Made by a program: the position numbers and the translations under genes. A DNA stretch of 64,000 bases from Vreelandella boliviensis LC1 (lineage in GTDB: Bacteria; Pseudomonadota; Gammaproteobacteria; Pseudomonadales; Halomonadaceae): assembly GCF_000236035.1 (NCBI RefSeq), contig NZ_JH393258.1, positions 487,172 to 551,171 on the forward strand. Direction: 5' to 3'. Below the pieces are notes generated by a model. It saw nothing but the letters and a program-made list of their open reading frames with translations, searched no databases and was not told the origin of the DNA. Shown piece after piece: positions 15,652-24,123 of the stretch. How positions within the stretch are numbered: position 1 is the stretch's first letter; every line of letters starts with the position of its first letter.

Positions 15652-16422
15652 ATGGCCGCTACGCCTACTCCCCTTGAAGTGCGTAATATAAAAAAACGCT
15701 TTGGTGATACGGAAGTTCTGAAAGGTCTCTCACTACAAGCCCAAAAGGGCGATGTGATTACCCTTATAGGTGCCTCTGGATCGGGTAAAAGTACTTTTTT
15801 GCGCTGCATGAACTTGCTTGAACAACCTGACGATGGCGACCTCATTGTCCATGGCGAACCCATTCGCTTTAAAACCACTCGACACGGTCGCGAACCCGAA
15901 GATTGGAAGCAGGTAGTACAAATGCGCGCCAAGCTCTCCATGGTCTTCCAGAGCTTCAACTTGTGGGCTCATATGACGCTGCTGGAAAACATCATCGAAG
16001 CGCCCATTCATGTGCTGAAAAAACCTAAAAAAGAAGCCTTGGAACATGCCCACGCCCTGCTTGATCGCGTCGGCTTAACGGCCCGCGCGAACGCCTATCC
16101 AGCGCAGATGTCCGGTGGCCAGCAGCAGCGCGGTGCAATTGCTCGCGCGCTGGCAATGGACCCTGAAGTGATGCTGTTTGACGAACCCACCTCTGCCCTT
16201 GATCCAGAATTGGTTGGTGATGTGTTAAAAGTCATGCACGGCCTCGCTGAAGAGGGCCGCACCATGGTCGTGGTCACCCACGAGATGGGGTTTGCCCGGG
16301 ATGTCTCAAGCCAAGTGATTTACCTTCACCAGGGCCTGGTGGAAGAGGCTGGCCCCCCAGAGCAAGTGCTAGGCAACCCGCAATCATCGCGCCTGCAGCA
16401 ATTCCTGGCCCCTAAATACTGA
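15652..16422 (+). CDS. Basic amino-acid (histidine/arginine/ornithine) ABC transporter ATPase
   Basis: The 256-residue ATPase has Walker [10 protein letters not shown] near residue 42, Q-loop [13 protein letters not shown] signature [16 protein letters not shown], Walker [15 protein letters not shown] and the switch histidine in [12 protein letters not shown]. The extra stretch between Walker A and the Q-loop is typical of HisP/AotP-type importers of polar amino acids. It powers uptake with the two permeases and binding protein that follow. The start at 15652 has GGAG eight bases upstream. The gene heads an operon with 15- and 1-base gaps to the permease genes. Neighbouring astE points to arginine, ornithine or succinylated arginine as substrate. 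Confidence 0.94.
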   Translation: MAATPTPLEVRNIKKRFGDTEVLKGLSLQAQKGDVITLIGASGSGKSTFLRCMNLLEQPDDGDLIVHGEPIRFKTTRHGREPEDWKQVVQMRAKLSMVFQSFNLWAHMTLLENIIEAPIHVLKKPKKEALEHAHALLDRVGLTARANAYPAQMSGGQQQRGAIARALAMDPEVMLFDEPTSALDPELVGDVLKVMHGLAEEGRTMVVVTHEMGFARDVSSQVIYLHQGLVEEAGPPEQVLGNPQSSRLQQFLAPKY

Positions 16423-16437
16423 TCCACGAGGCTCACC

Positions 16438-17139
16438 ATGATTGATTTGCAAGGTTATGGCCCCCGGCTGATCGAGGGGGCAGGCGTTACCGTTCAATTA
16501 GCGGTGCTGTCGCTGATTTTAGCGATTATTTTAGGGTTGCTAACCGCCAGCGCAAAGATGTCGCGCAACTGGCTGTTAAGACGCACAGCCACGGTTTATA
16601 CCACCCTGATTCGCGGCGTACCCGATCTCGTTTTGATGATGCTGCTGTTTTTTGGCGGTCAGATTGGCGTTAACGCCATCAGCGACATGCTCTATTACAA
16701 CTACGACATCGACATTTACATTAACTTCAATGCCTTCGCCGCGGGCGTGCTGACCATTGGCTTTATTTTCGGTGCCTATATGGGCGAGACCTTTCGCGGC
16801 GCCTTTATGGCGGTGGATAACGGCCAGATTGAAGCAGGCAAAGCCTACGGTATGAGCAACGGTCTCGTCTTTCGCCGCATCCGCTTTCCACAAATGATGC
16901 GCCATGCGTTACCGGGGCTATCCAACAACTGGATGGTATTGCTCAAAACCACCGCCCTGGTGTCGGTCATTGGCTTGACGGATATGGTCCGCGTGGCAGC
17001 AGAAGCCTCACGAGCGACCCACGAGCCGTTTACCTTTTTACTCCCTGTCGCCGTGGTATACCTGCTCATCGCCAGCGTATCCGAATGGATTTTTGCTCGC
17101 CTGCAGAAACACTACGACATCGGCTTTGGAGGTCAGTGA
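16438..17139 (+). CDS. Basic amino-acid ABC transporter permease (HisQ/AotQ type)
   Basis: The 233-residue inner-membrane protein has about five membrane helices and the EAA loop GQIEAGKAYGMSNGLVFRRIRFPQ cut here to its key part (EAGKAYGMS...RRIRFPQ, residues about 128-148), which contacts the ATPase. TLIRGVPDLVLMMLLFFG is characteristic of the HisQ branch. It forms the channel together with the next gene product. The start has a GAGG upstream, 15 bases after the ATPase stop. Confidence 0.94.
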   Translation: MIDLQGYGPRLIEGAGVTVQLAVLSLILAIILGLLTASAKMSRNWLLRRTATVYTTLIRGVPDLVLMMLLFFGGQIGVNAISDMLYYNYDIDIYINFNAFAAGVLTIGFIFGAYMGETFRGAFMAVDNGQIEAGKAYGMSNGLVFRRIRFPQMMRHALPGLSNNWMVLLKTTALVSVIGLTDMVRVAAEASRATHEPFTFLLPVAVVYLLIASVSEWIFARLQKHYDIGFGGQ

Positions 17140-17140
17140 T

Positions 17141-17872
17141 ATGCTCGATATTTCCACTTGGTTCAATGACCTGCTAGCTGGCAACGTCATTTTCACGGCG
17201 GATACGCTGGGTTACTACTGGGAAGGCTTGGTCACGACCACCCAACTGGTATTTTTATCGCTTGTTGCGGGATTAATTATCGCCGTACCGCTGGCCATTA
17301 TGCGCAGCTCCAAGCATAAATGGATTAGTTTGCCGGTTTACTTCTTCACCTACGTATTTCGTGGCACACCGCTGCTGATTCAACTCTATATCATCTACTA
17401 CGGCGTGGTCTTTATTGACGGCATTCAAGAGAGCTTTTTATGGCCAGTGCTGCGCGAAGCTTTTTATCCCGCGCTGATCGCCTTCACACTGAATACTGCC
17501 GCTTACACCACCGAGATTTTTCGGGGCGCCATCAAAGCCACCGCTAAGGGCGAAATTGAGGCCGCTCGTGCCTATGGCATGTCGCAGAATTTAATGATGC
17601 GTCGAATCATCTTACCCAGCGCCTTTCGACGCGCCCTGCCCGCCTACGGCAATGAAGTGATTTTTATGCTGCATGCCAGCGCCATTGCTAGCGTGGTCAC
17701 GCTGATGGATTTAACCGGTGCTGCTCGCTTTGTTTATGCCCGCTACTACGCTCCGTTTGAGGCGTTTCTATTCGTGGCCGCCATTTATCTATGCTTAACG
17801 TTCGCTATTTTGTTCTTCTTTCGTTATTTGGAGAAAAGGCTGCTGGCCCACCTACGGCCTCAAGACGCTTAA
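17141..17872 (+). CDS. Basic amino-acid ABC transporter permease (HisM/AotM type)
   Basis: The 243-residue permease has TYVFRGTPLLIQLYIIYYG, the mark of polar amino-acid permeases, and an EAA loop (EIEAARAYGMS...RRIILPS, about residues 138-160). It starts one base after the stop of the previous permease; GGAGGT for it lies in the end of that gene, so the two are translationally linked. I placed the start at 17141 rather than at an upstream in-frame codon inside the previous gene. With its partner it should import arginine or related amino acids. Confidence 0.94.
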   Translation: MLDISTWFNDLLAGNVIFTADTLGYYWEGLVTTTQLVFLSLVAGLIIAVPLAIMRSSKHKWISLPVYFFTYVFRGTPLLIQLYIIYYGVVFIDGIQESFLWPVLREAFYPALIAFTLNTAAYTTEIFRGAIKATAKGEIEAARAYGMSQNLMMRRIILPSAFRRALPAYGNEVIFMLHASAIASVVTLMDLTGAARFVYARYYAPFEAFLFVAAIYLCLTFAILFFFRYLEKRLLAHLRPQDA

Positions 17873-18032
17873 CCATGAAAAACCGGTTGATCATGGAAAA
17901 ATGGTGCAAGCGTCAAACAAACGTTGGTTCATAAGCAGGCAGCCTCTTTCCGTTGCTGCCAAGCTGGGTTAGTTTACTAGTTGGTAAAAAAATTTTGGTC
18001 ACCCTATGTAGCCACTTAAATGGAGTAACAAT

Positions 18033-18806
18033 ATGAAAAAACTACTATCCCTTTCACTGCTCGGCTTAGCAGTAGCTGCCGCTTCCTCGGCACACGCACG
18101 CGATTACGACAACGTGCGCATTGGCGTTGACGTTCCTTACGAGCCGATGGAATTCCGCACCGCAGAAGGCGAGCTCACTGGTTTCGATATTGACCTTGGC
18201 AACGAGCTGTGCGACCGCATGGGTGTTACCTGCGAGTGGGTTGAACAAGAGTGGGACGGCATCGTTCCCGGCCTAATGTCACGCAACTATGACGCCATCA
18301 TGTCGTCCATGACTATTAACGACGAGCGCCGTGAGCAAGTGCTGTTCTCTGACCCCTACATCACTATGCCCTCTGCATGGTTTGCTGCCAGCGACCTAGG
18401 TATCAACGAAGCCACTAAAGAGACGCTGGAAGGTATGACCATCGGCGTTCAGCGCGGCACCCTGCAGGACAACTACGTGACTGATAACTTCAGTGATGTG
18501 GCCAACATCAGCCGCTACTCCACCGCCGACGATATGGTGCTGGATATGGAAGCTGAGCGTCTGGACATCGTGTTCCTCGACTTCCCGATTGGCCAATCCA
18601 CGCTGCTGGAAAGCGAAGAAGCTGAGTACGTGGTGATTGGCGAGCGCATCAGCGAGCCAAAAGAGTACTTCGGTGACGGCTTTGGTATCGCCTTCCGTCA
18701 ACGCGACGAAGCACTGGCCGAAAAATTCAACGAAGCCCTGGCTGAAGTGCAAGAAGACGGCACTTACGACGAGATCTACAGCCGTTATTTTGGTGAAGAA
18801 GAGTAA
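18033..18806 (+). CDS. Basic amino-acid ABC transporter periplasmic binding protein
   Basis: The 257-residue protein has a Sec signal peptide (cut likely after SAHA near residue 22) and the HisJ/ArgT fold: VRIGVDVPYEPMEFRTAEGE, LTGFDIDLGNELCDRMGV, then WDGIVPGLMSRNYDAIMSSM for the ligand pocket, and GVQRGTLQDNYV in the second lobe. It captures a basic amino acid in the periplasm. The gene is 160 bases behind the permease genes, a spacing often used to raise binding-protein levels by separate transcription or mRNA processing. It ends the operon; a strong terminator follows. Confidence 0.94.
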   Translation: MKKLLSLSLLGLAVAAASSAHARDYDNVRIGVDVPYEPMEFRTAEGELTGFDIDLGNELCDRMGVTCEWVEQEWDGIVPGLMSRNYDAIMSSMTINDERREQVLFSDPYITMPSAWFAASDLGINEATKETLEGMTIGVQRGTLQDNYVTDNFSDVANISRYSTADDMVLDMEAERLDIVFLDFPIGQSTLLESEEAEYVVIGERISEPKEYFGDGFGIAFRQRDEALAEKFNEALAEVQEDGTYDEIYSRYFGEEE

Positions 18807-18840
18807 GCATTAAAGCAAGCTTTAATGTCTATCAACCGAC

Positions 18841-18868
18841 CATCACCCCGGCAATCGCCGGGGTGATG
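18841..18868 (+). terminator. Terminator after the binding-protein gene
   Basis: A perfect 12-base stem (CATCACCCCGGC / GCCGGGGTGATG) with an AATC loop is followed by CGTTTCTG, 34 bases after the stop. A smaller palindrome TTAAAGC-AA-GCTTTAA lies just before it. Confidence 0.8.
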
Positions 18869-18954
18869 CGTTTCTGCCTAGCGCATTCAATTAGTGAACT
18901 AGGTAAAGCTACCTCTGTCTGTGTATCATTGCGCCTATTCAACATGGAGGTTTT

Positions 18955-19758
18955 ATGGCTCATTCGACTAGCCCACATGCAGGCACTCTCCCTCGCCCAT
19001 CTTCCCACTGGACAGGTTGGGGGCAGTGGCTGGCGCTGATCACCATGACCGTTGACCACCTCACGCGCTATGTGTTGCCCGGTGATTGGGATTTAAGCTG
19101 GGCAGGCTCTTCCATTGGCCGTATCGCCTTTCCACTGTTTGCCGCCATGGTGGCTTGGCACGGGCTATTTAATACCCGCAATCCGTTACGCTACTCGCGG
19201 CGTATTTTAATTATCGGCCTGGTCGCCCAACTCCCCTACATGATGATGCCGCGCACGTCAGACGCTTTTATCCTGAACGTCTGCTTTACCCTCGCCAGCG
19301 GCTTAGCCTTAGGGACGTTAGTGCGCCAAGGTTGGCAGCACTACCAGCAGCAAACGTTGGGTTTTCCCTGGCTGTTAGCAGGCGCGGCGGTAGGCGTTAC
19401 TGTTTGGTATTTGCTAGGGTTTTGGGTGGAGTACGGTCACAACGGGTTACTGCTGATTCCGCTACTAATGTTCGCATTGCACGCCTTGAGTCAAGCAGAA
19501 AGCCATTTTCAAGCGCGCCTGTGGGCAGGCTTAGCGGCGTTTCCGGTGCTTTGGATTGCTGGGCAGATGAATGCCTCTGATATGGCCAAATCGTTTACTG
19601 TAGGTACTTGCGTCATCGTGCTTATTCTTGCTGCAGGTGCAGCTCAACGCATCCCGCCAGTCAACTTAGCAATGCCGCGCCGTTTATGGCTGGCATGGTA
19701 CCCCGGCCACTTTGCGTTAATTGCCTTATGGGTGCTGTTTAGCGGTCAACTGACTTAA
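18955..19758 (+). CDS. TraX-family integral membrane protein
   Basis: The 267-residue protein has about eight membrane helices. It carries the TraX-family pattern: ALITMTVDHLTRYVL with the conserved DH, SIGRIAFPLFAAMVAWH, SRRILIIGLVAQLPYM and the C-terminal WYPGHFALIALW. F-plasmid TraX acetylates pilin, and chromosomal members are taken to be membrane acyltransferases of unknown target. There are no conjugation genes nearby, so a transfer role is unlikely here. AT-rich sequence and a GGAGG precede the start. It is convergent with the diguanylate cyclase gene. Confidence 0.85.
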   Translation: MAHSTSPHAGTLPRPSSHWTGWGQWLALITMTVDHLTRYVLPGDWDLSWAGSSIGRIAFPLFAAMVAWHGLFNTRNPLRYSRRILIIGLVAQLPYMMMPRTSDAFILNVCFTLASGLALGTLVRQGWQHYQQQTLGFPWLLAGAAVGVTVWYLLGFWVEYGHNGLLLIPLLMFALHALSQAESHFQARLWAGLAAFPVLWIAGQMNASDMAKSFTVGTCVIVLILAAGAAQRIPPVNLAMPRRLWLAWYPGHFALIALWVLFSGQLT

Positions 19759-19780
19759 ATAAATAATTAATTACAAGTAA

Positions 19781-19810
19781 GCGATACGACAAATTAATGC
19801 ATCGTATCGC
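19781..19810 (-). terminator. Hairpin at the end of the diguanylate cyclase gene
   Basis: GCGATACGA (19781-19789) and TCGTATCGC (19802-19810) form a perfect 9-base stem that includes the cyclase stop codon. On the minus strand it is followed by TTACTTG and AT-rich DNA. It sits between convergent genes and may stop both transcripts. Confidence 0.5.
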
Positions 19811-21353
19811 GCATCCAAGGCTCGAATTGACGTAGCCTTGCGCGGCCCTCTGTTTTAGCGCGATACATGGCAATATCCGCCTGCTTGAGCACTTCCTCAT
19901 GCTCACAGGCAGTCGTAGTAAAACAGGTATAACCGATACTGGGCGTTACGGCGACTTCATGATTGGCAAGATGATAAGGCTGTGAAAGCGCGTGTTGAAC
20001 CCTAAGCATATAGGCCTCAGCATTTGCTTCAAAGGCCTGTTCAGCATCTTCCTCAAACAGCGCCAATAGAACAAACTCGTCACCGCTAAGCCTTGCGGCA
20101 AGATCCCCTTCACGCAAACAAGTTTGCAGGCGACTTGCGACCTGAACCAACAGATCATCCCCCGTGGCATGCCCCCAGGTATCATTAATCAATTTAAAGC
20201 GGTCCAGATCTAAAAACATCAACAGCCCGAACTGCGCTTGCACGCTGTCTTGATCACAAAGGGTCGCCAGCCGCTCAATCAGCAGCCGCCGGTTAGGCAA
20301 ATCGGTTAAAGCATCATAGTAAGCTTGGCGATAAATCACCTCTTCGCTGCGCTTGCGCTCGGTAAAGTCCTCAACGATAACAACGCCACCAATAATTTCA
20401 TCGTCAACGCTTCTTACACCATTAAAAAAAGCACGAACCGGAGTACCTTCAGAACGACCAGACAAGCAAGTAGATGAAAAAGCGCCCTCGTAATATCCGG
20501 CACCTTTATTCAGGGCATTCTGAGTGGCCGAGGCGATGCCCGTATCGGCATCGCTCTGCATGGAAAGCCCCAACAGCCCAGAACGCTCAATTGCCAATAT
20601 TTCTAATAACTTATCATTGCAGTTTGTAACACACCCTTGCTTATCAAAATGCAGTACGCCCAGGGGCGAATGCTGAAAAATTGAAAGGTAACGATTTTCA
20701 CTTTCAAGCAATTGTGCTTCTCGTGCGGTCATCGCGACATTCAATTCAATGTTGTTATGTATGACACGGCCTAATCGGTAACTGGTAGCAACCAACAACA
20801 AAACAAAAATGCCCAATAAAACCCCAATCATGGTATGCGTAGGAGCGTCAGAAAAGATAAACAACAGCTGAAGAGGAATCGCAATCGGCAGTATAAAAAA
20901 CAGCACCATCCACCAGATTGAAGAAAGCATTGTCACGCAGCCTGCTGACACACCGGCTAGAACGATAGTCAAAGCAGCTGCATATTCTGGTGTTTCTTTA
21001 TCAAACATTAGTAACCCAGCCAACCCCCAGACGCACCCCGCCAGTAATACCGTAAATGCAAATAACCGAAGCCAATAAGAACGCTCCTGCTCAGCAGGGG
21101 AAGCATTGATGAAGTTATGGGCTATTTTTAAACGTACCCCAGATAACGCGACGTTTGCGACGAGCCAGCTCAACAATAGAACGGAACTCACTACATCCCA
21201 CATAATAAAAACTAATAAAATAGCACCTAATATACCTGTGCCAACTGGCTGCCAAAGGTTGCTATACAATAAACGCAATTTTTCATGGCGCAAGCGTTGG
21301 CTGTGAGACAACTCACTCGGCACGTCATCTATATATAGTTTTGGCTTGATCAT
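19794..21353 (-). CDS. Membrane diguanylate cyclase with PAS and GGDEF domains
   Basis: The 519-residue protein has a cytoplasmic N-terminus, five to seven membrane helices (about residues 35-200), a PAS domain (ENRYLSIFQHSPLGVLHFD, about 215-335, ending DFTERKRSEE) and a C-terminal GGDEF domain (AYYDALTDLPNRRLLIERL onward). The active-site signature reads SGDEF rather than GGDEF; Ser at the first place occurs in active cyclases, so activity is possible. The usual upstream inhibitory-site RxxD appears absent or altered, judged by eye. It should make c-di-GMP in response to a membrane or PAS-sensed signal. It is monocistronic. Confidence 0.9.
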   Translation of the reverse strand: MIKPKLYIDDVPSELSHSQRLRHEKLRLLYSNLWQPVGTGILGAILLVFIMWDVVSSVLLLSWLVANVALSGVRLKIAHNFINASPAEQERSYWLRLFAFTVLLAGCVWGLAGLLMFDKETPEYAAALTIVLAGVSAGCVTMLSSIWWMVLFFILPIAIPLQLLFIFSDAPTHTMIGVLLGIFVLLLVATSYRLGRVIHNNIELNVAMTAREAQLLESENRYLSIFQHSPLGVLHFDKQGCVTNCNDKLLEILAIERSGLLGLSMQSDADTGIASATQNALNKGAGYYEGAFSSTCLSGRSEGTPVRAFFNGVRSVDDEIIGGVVIVEDFTERKRSEEVIYRQAYYDALTDLPNRRLLIERLATLCDQDSVQAQFGLLMFLDLDRFKLINDTWGHATGDDLLVQVASRLQTCLREGDLAARLSGDEFVLLALFEEDAEQAFEANAEAYMLRVQHALSQPYHLANHEVAVTPSIGYTCFTTTACEHEEVLKQADIAMYRAKTEGRARLRQFEPWMRDTMH

Positions 21354-21543
21354 TTAAAAACCACCTAAAATTCATTAAAAACAATGACATAATAAAAATA
21401 AAACTTACATAAACACTGGATGGATGGCATCGTTTAATCAGAAAAATCAGAGTAAATAAAAGAGCAGCTATTAGCACTTAAAAGATTGTTAACTTTTATG
21501 AACGATAAAATTCTTATCCAGGCAGTGCCAACGAACTTAGACG

Positions 21544-21581
21544 CACCCCAATCATTGGACGCTGATCCAATGATTGGGGTG
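21544..21581. terminator. Long perfect inverted repeat between the cyclase and purK
   Basis: A 16-base perfect stem (CACCCCAATCATTGGA and its complement) with loop CGCTGA lies 28 bases beyond the purK stop. It probably ends purEK transcription, although no T-run follows on the minus strand. The AT-rich DNA between it and 21353 shows nothing else I can name. Confidence 0.6.
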
Positions 21582-21609
21582 TTAAGTAGAAATGTGGGAT
21601 TTTTAACGA

Positions 21610-22749
21610 TTACAGCTTGTGAGCAAAGCTCAGAGCGGGAGCCGGTGCATCAGGCAAAAGGGTACTGCAGGCACGAACCTTCTCAATCAACTCTGCGTGA
21701 GTAGGCGCGAGAATATTGACGTGAGCAAGCTTACGGCCGGCACGCTCTGCTTTGTCGTAACGGTGCAGATGGGTATTGGCAAGCGCTAACATCGCCGCGT
21801 TGTCGCCTTCACGACCAATCACGTTAATCATGCAGGTGGGGGCAATCGCCTGGGTATCGCCTAAGGGCAAGCCCTGTATCGCACGCAGGTGATTTTCAAA
21901 CTGGCTAGTCACTGCGCCGTCCATCGTCCAGTGTCCAGAGTTATGCACCCGAGGCGCCATTTCGTTGGCCAGTAAGCTGCTATCGCGGGTTTGAAACAAC
22001 TCTAATGCCAGCACGCCCACGTAATCCAGCTCATCCAACAACGCACGAATATAGCCATCAGCGGTTTGCTGAACGCTGGCATCCAGATCCGGCAGCGGCG
22101 CTACCGAGTAGCGCAAAATGCCATCGACATGCTGGTTTTCCGCCATGGGGTAAAAAACCACCTCGCCATCGCGCCCACGTACGGCGATCATCGAAACTTC
22201 GCGTACGAAATCGACGAAGGCCTCAACGACTAACTGCGAGTGACCAATCGCGTTCCACGCCTCGCCAGCCTGCTCGGGCTGTTTCAAAACTGCCTGGCCT
22301 TTACCGTCGTAGCCTTCAGTGACCGACTTAGCCACTACCGGGCAACCCAGTTCACGGGCGGCAGCTTCAAGCTGCTCGGCGCTCTCGACCACCCGGTAAG
22401 CAGGCGTAGGGATGCCTAAACGGTCAAACAGTGTCTTCTCTTCGACCCGGTTCTGGCACACTTCAATGGCGCGACTGCTGGGATAGACGGGCTTGTGCTG
22501 CTCGATCTCACGCACCAGTTGAACGGGTAAGTGCTCAAACTCGTAGGTCACCACGTCAACCTTGGCCAAAAACTCGGCTAAATGCTGGTTATTAGGATCG
22601 ACAATCACATCGCCAATACCCGCACTGGGGTTACCCGTGGTATCTAAAAACGTGAAACGATTACCTAGCGGATAACCCGCTAGCGCCAACATGCGACCTA
22701 ATTGACCTGCACCCAGTACACCGATGTTTTTTGCAATACCAGAGTTCAT
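21610..22749 (-). CDS. purK: N5-carboxyaminoimidazole ribonucleotide synthase
   Basis: The 379-residue ATP-grasp enzyme starts with NIGVLGAGQLGRMLALAG and continues with the ATP-binding CPVVAKSVTEGYDGKGQAVL and EAFVDFVREVSMIAVRGRDGE segments. The metal-binding ALELFQTRDSSLLANEMAPRVHNSGHWT signature, here interrupted by the usual variable residues, completes the site. It converts AIR, ATP and bicarbonate to N5-CAIR in purine synthesis. The gene begins 11 bases after purE, with which it forms an operon. Confidence 0.96.
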   Translation of the reverse strand: MNSGIAKNIGVLGAGQLGRMLALAGYPLGNRFTFLDTTGNPSAGIGDVIVDPNNQHLAEFLAKVDVVTYEFEHLPVQLVREIEQHKPVYPSSRAIEVCQNRVEEKTLFDRLGIPTPAYRVVESAEQLEAAARELGCPVVAKSVTEGYDGKGQAVLKQPEQAGEAWNAIGHSQLVVEAFVDFVREVSMIAVRGRDGEVVFYPMAENQHVDGILRYSVAPLPDLDASVQQTADGYIRALLDELDYVGVLALELFQTRDSSLLANEMAPRVHNSGHWTMDGAVTSQFENHLRAIQGLPLGDTQAIAPTCMINVIGREGDNAAMLALANTHLHRYDKAERAGRKLAHVNILAPTHAELIEKVRACSTLLPDAPAPALSFAHKL

Positions 22750-22760
22750 AGCCAGACTCC

Positions 22761-23276
22761 TTATTCCGCTTCCGGCTCGGGGCGCGGATCCGGGTTATCG
22801 AGGACTTTCTGAGTCTGCTCTGCGCGAAACGCTTCGACAGCGCTGCGTACGGTCGCATCTTGCAGGCCAATGATCTGCGCCGCCAACAAACCTGCGTTGG
22901 TCGCGCCGGCTTTACCAATCGCCAGGGTCCCCACCGCTATGCCGCCCGGCATCTGCGCAATGGAAAGTAGCGAATCCAAACCTTTTAGCGCTTTAGACTC
23001 CACCGGCACACCCAGAACCGGCAGCGGCGTTTGCGAGGCCACCATGCCAGGCAAGTGAGCAGCACCGCCCGCGCCCGCCACGATTACCTGCAAGCCGCGA
23101 TCGGCAGCACTCTTGGCATAGTCGAACAGCAGGTCTGGCGTGCGGTGCGCCGACACTACGCGGGTTTCATAAGCCACGCCCAAACGCTCCAGCATGGAAA
23201 CAGCGTGCTCCATGACCGGCCAATCAGACTTGGAACCCATGATCACGCCCACCTTGGGTGCGCTGTTCGACGACAT
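22761..23276 (-). CDS. purE: N5-CAIR mutase
   Basis: The 171-residue enzyme has the class I PurE pattern: [18 protein letters not shown] at the N-terminus, [31 protein letters not shown], and [28 protein letters not shown] (given in part: [18 protein letters not shown]). It moves the carboxyl group of N5-CAIR to carbon 4 to give CAIR. A short acidic/proline tail (DPRPEPEAE) is an extension beyond the compact octamer core. GAGG precedes the start and purK follows at once. Confidence 0.96.
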   Translation of the reverse strand: MSSNSAPKVGVIMGSKSDWPVMEHAVSMLERLGVAYETRVVSAHRTPDLLFDYAKSAADRGLQVIVAGAGGAAHLPGMVASQTPLPVLGVPVESKALKGLDSLLSIAQMPGGIAVGTLAIGKAGATNAGLLAAQIIGLQDATVRSAVEAFRAEQTQKVLDNPDPRPEPEAE

Positions 23277-23497
23277 GCAAAACTCCTCGGCCCAACGGCC
23301 TATAACAGCGAGATAAAAAAACGAAAAAGTAGCGAGTACCGAACCCGATACACATAAAAGTAGGAAGGCACATAGTTTACCAGAGCTAGCCCGTTTGCGG
23401 GCTTTGCCGAGGTCGTGAAATTTTCATCAAAATAGGCATTGAAATGCGCCCCGGTTGGCGGCATTGTGTGCTTGTCATTTCAGACTGATGGAGCCAC

Positions 23498-23770
23498 ATG
23501 AGCACGGCACGCGCAACTGCCACTGCGGACCAGCTTGATCCTCCGCGAAGCAGCCCTGACCTCGACGTCAGGGAACTTGAAAAACGTACGCGTTTAATGC
23601 GTATTATCACTCGTCTGATCGCAGTATCAGACCTAGGAAGCCGAGAAATTGCCCGCCGGGCAGGGCTTCCCGTTCAGAAAATTAGCGACCTGCTCGCCGG
23701 AAGGCTTGAGCATCTGGGAGTGGATGAACTCCACGCCCTGCGTCGCACCTTAGAGCTGGAGGCGCCATAG
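23498..23770 (+). CDS. Small helix-turn-helix protein (Xre-like), function unknown
   Basis: A 90-residue protein with a disordered N-terminal third (residues 1-28) and a helical second part. SDLGSREIARRAGLPVQKISDLLAG reads as a helix-turn-helix, resembling the DNA-binding region of HigA-type Xre proteins. It is divergent from purE, with 221 bases between starts, and carries its own perfect terminator at once downstream. No toxin partner is adjacent. A role in controlling purEK or itself is possible but only positional. Its GC and codon use are like the neighbours, so I think it is a real gene. Confidence 0.7.
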   Translation: MSTARATATADQLDPPRSSPDLDVRELEKRTRLMRIITRLIAVSDLGSREIARRAGLPVQKISDLLAGRLEHLGVDELHALRRTLELEAP

Positions 23771-23807
23771 CAGACACTTTTCTGCTGTTCCCACTTCTCC
23801 ACTCCAC

Positions 23808-23831
23808 GCAGACCGCCTCTCGGCGGTCTGC
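23808..23831 (+). terminator. Terminator of the small HTH gene
   Basis: A perfect 10-base stem GCAGACCGCC / GGCGGTCTGC with TCTC loop, followed by CAAGAAAGTTTTTCCC. It opens a 350-base gene-free stretch (23771-24123) that further holds a 12-bp repeat array and the palindromic intergenic repeats. Confidence 0.85.
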
Positions 23832-23859
23832 CAAGAAAGTTTTTCCCTTCACGCTCAAG

Positions 23860-23895
23860 CCCTATCTCAACTGCTATCTCAAGCCCTACTCCGAG
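23860..23895. repeat. 12-bp repeat array (CTATCTCAAG type), locus 1
   Basis: Three 12-base units CCCTATCTCAAC, TGCTATCTCAAG and CCCTACTCCGAG lie in tandem after the terminator. The middle unit is identical to one inside recB at 36453-36464. Period and word are the same at both loci. Confidence 0.6.
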
Positions 23896-23924
23896 ATCAC
23901 TTCACTTCATTGGTAATTTAAAAA

Positions 23925-24106
23925 TCGAGGTCGCCGCGCTTTGCTCGCGATGACACTCACATGTCATTGCGAGGAGCGCAGCGACGCGGCAATCTTAACC
24001 TGCGGTGGTAGTAACCCCGAGATTGCTTCACTGCGTTCGCAATGACACTCACATGTCATTGCGAGGAGCCTGCGACGAAGCAATCTTCCTCGAGTTCGCA
24101 ATGATC
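23925..24106. repeat. Dispersed palindromic intergenic repeat (TCATTGCGAG family), locus 2, two units
   Basis: Two tandem units each contain CGATGACACTCACATGTCATTG or GCAATGACACTCACATGTCA as a palindromic core (arms GCAATGACA / TGTCATTGC) flanked by GCGAGGAGC and GCAATCTT-type words. They fill the space between the convergent HTH and chromate-transporter genes. Same family as 412-520. Confidence 0.75.
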
Positions 24107-24123
24107 AAGCAATGTCTCATTGC

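Noticed and set aside
18955..19758. Conjugation function for the TraX-like gene
   Set aside because: No other transfer gene, relaxase or plasmid feature is present; TraX-family proteins are common on chromosomes.
23860..24106. CRISPR array in the repeat-rich intergenic region
   Set aside because: The repeats are either contiguous 12-mers or palindromic units without spacers of constant length, and no cas gene is present.
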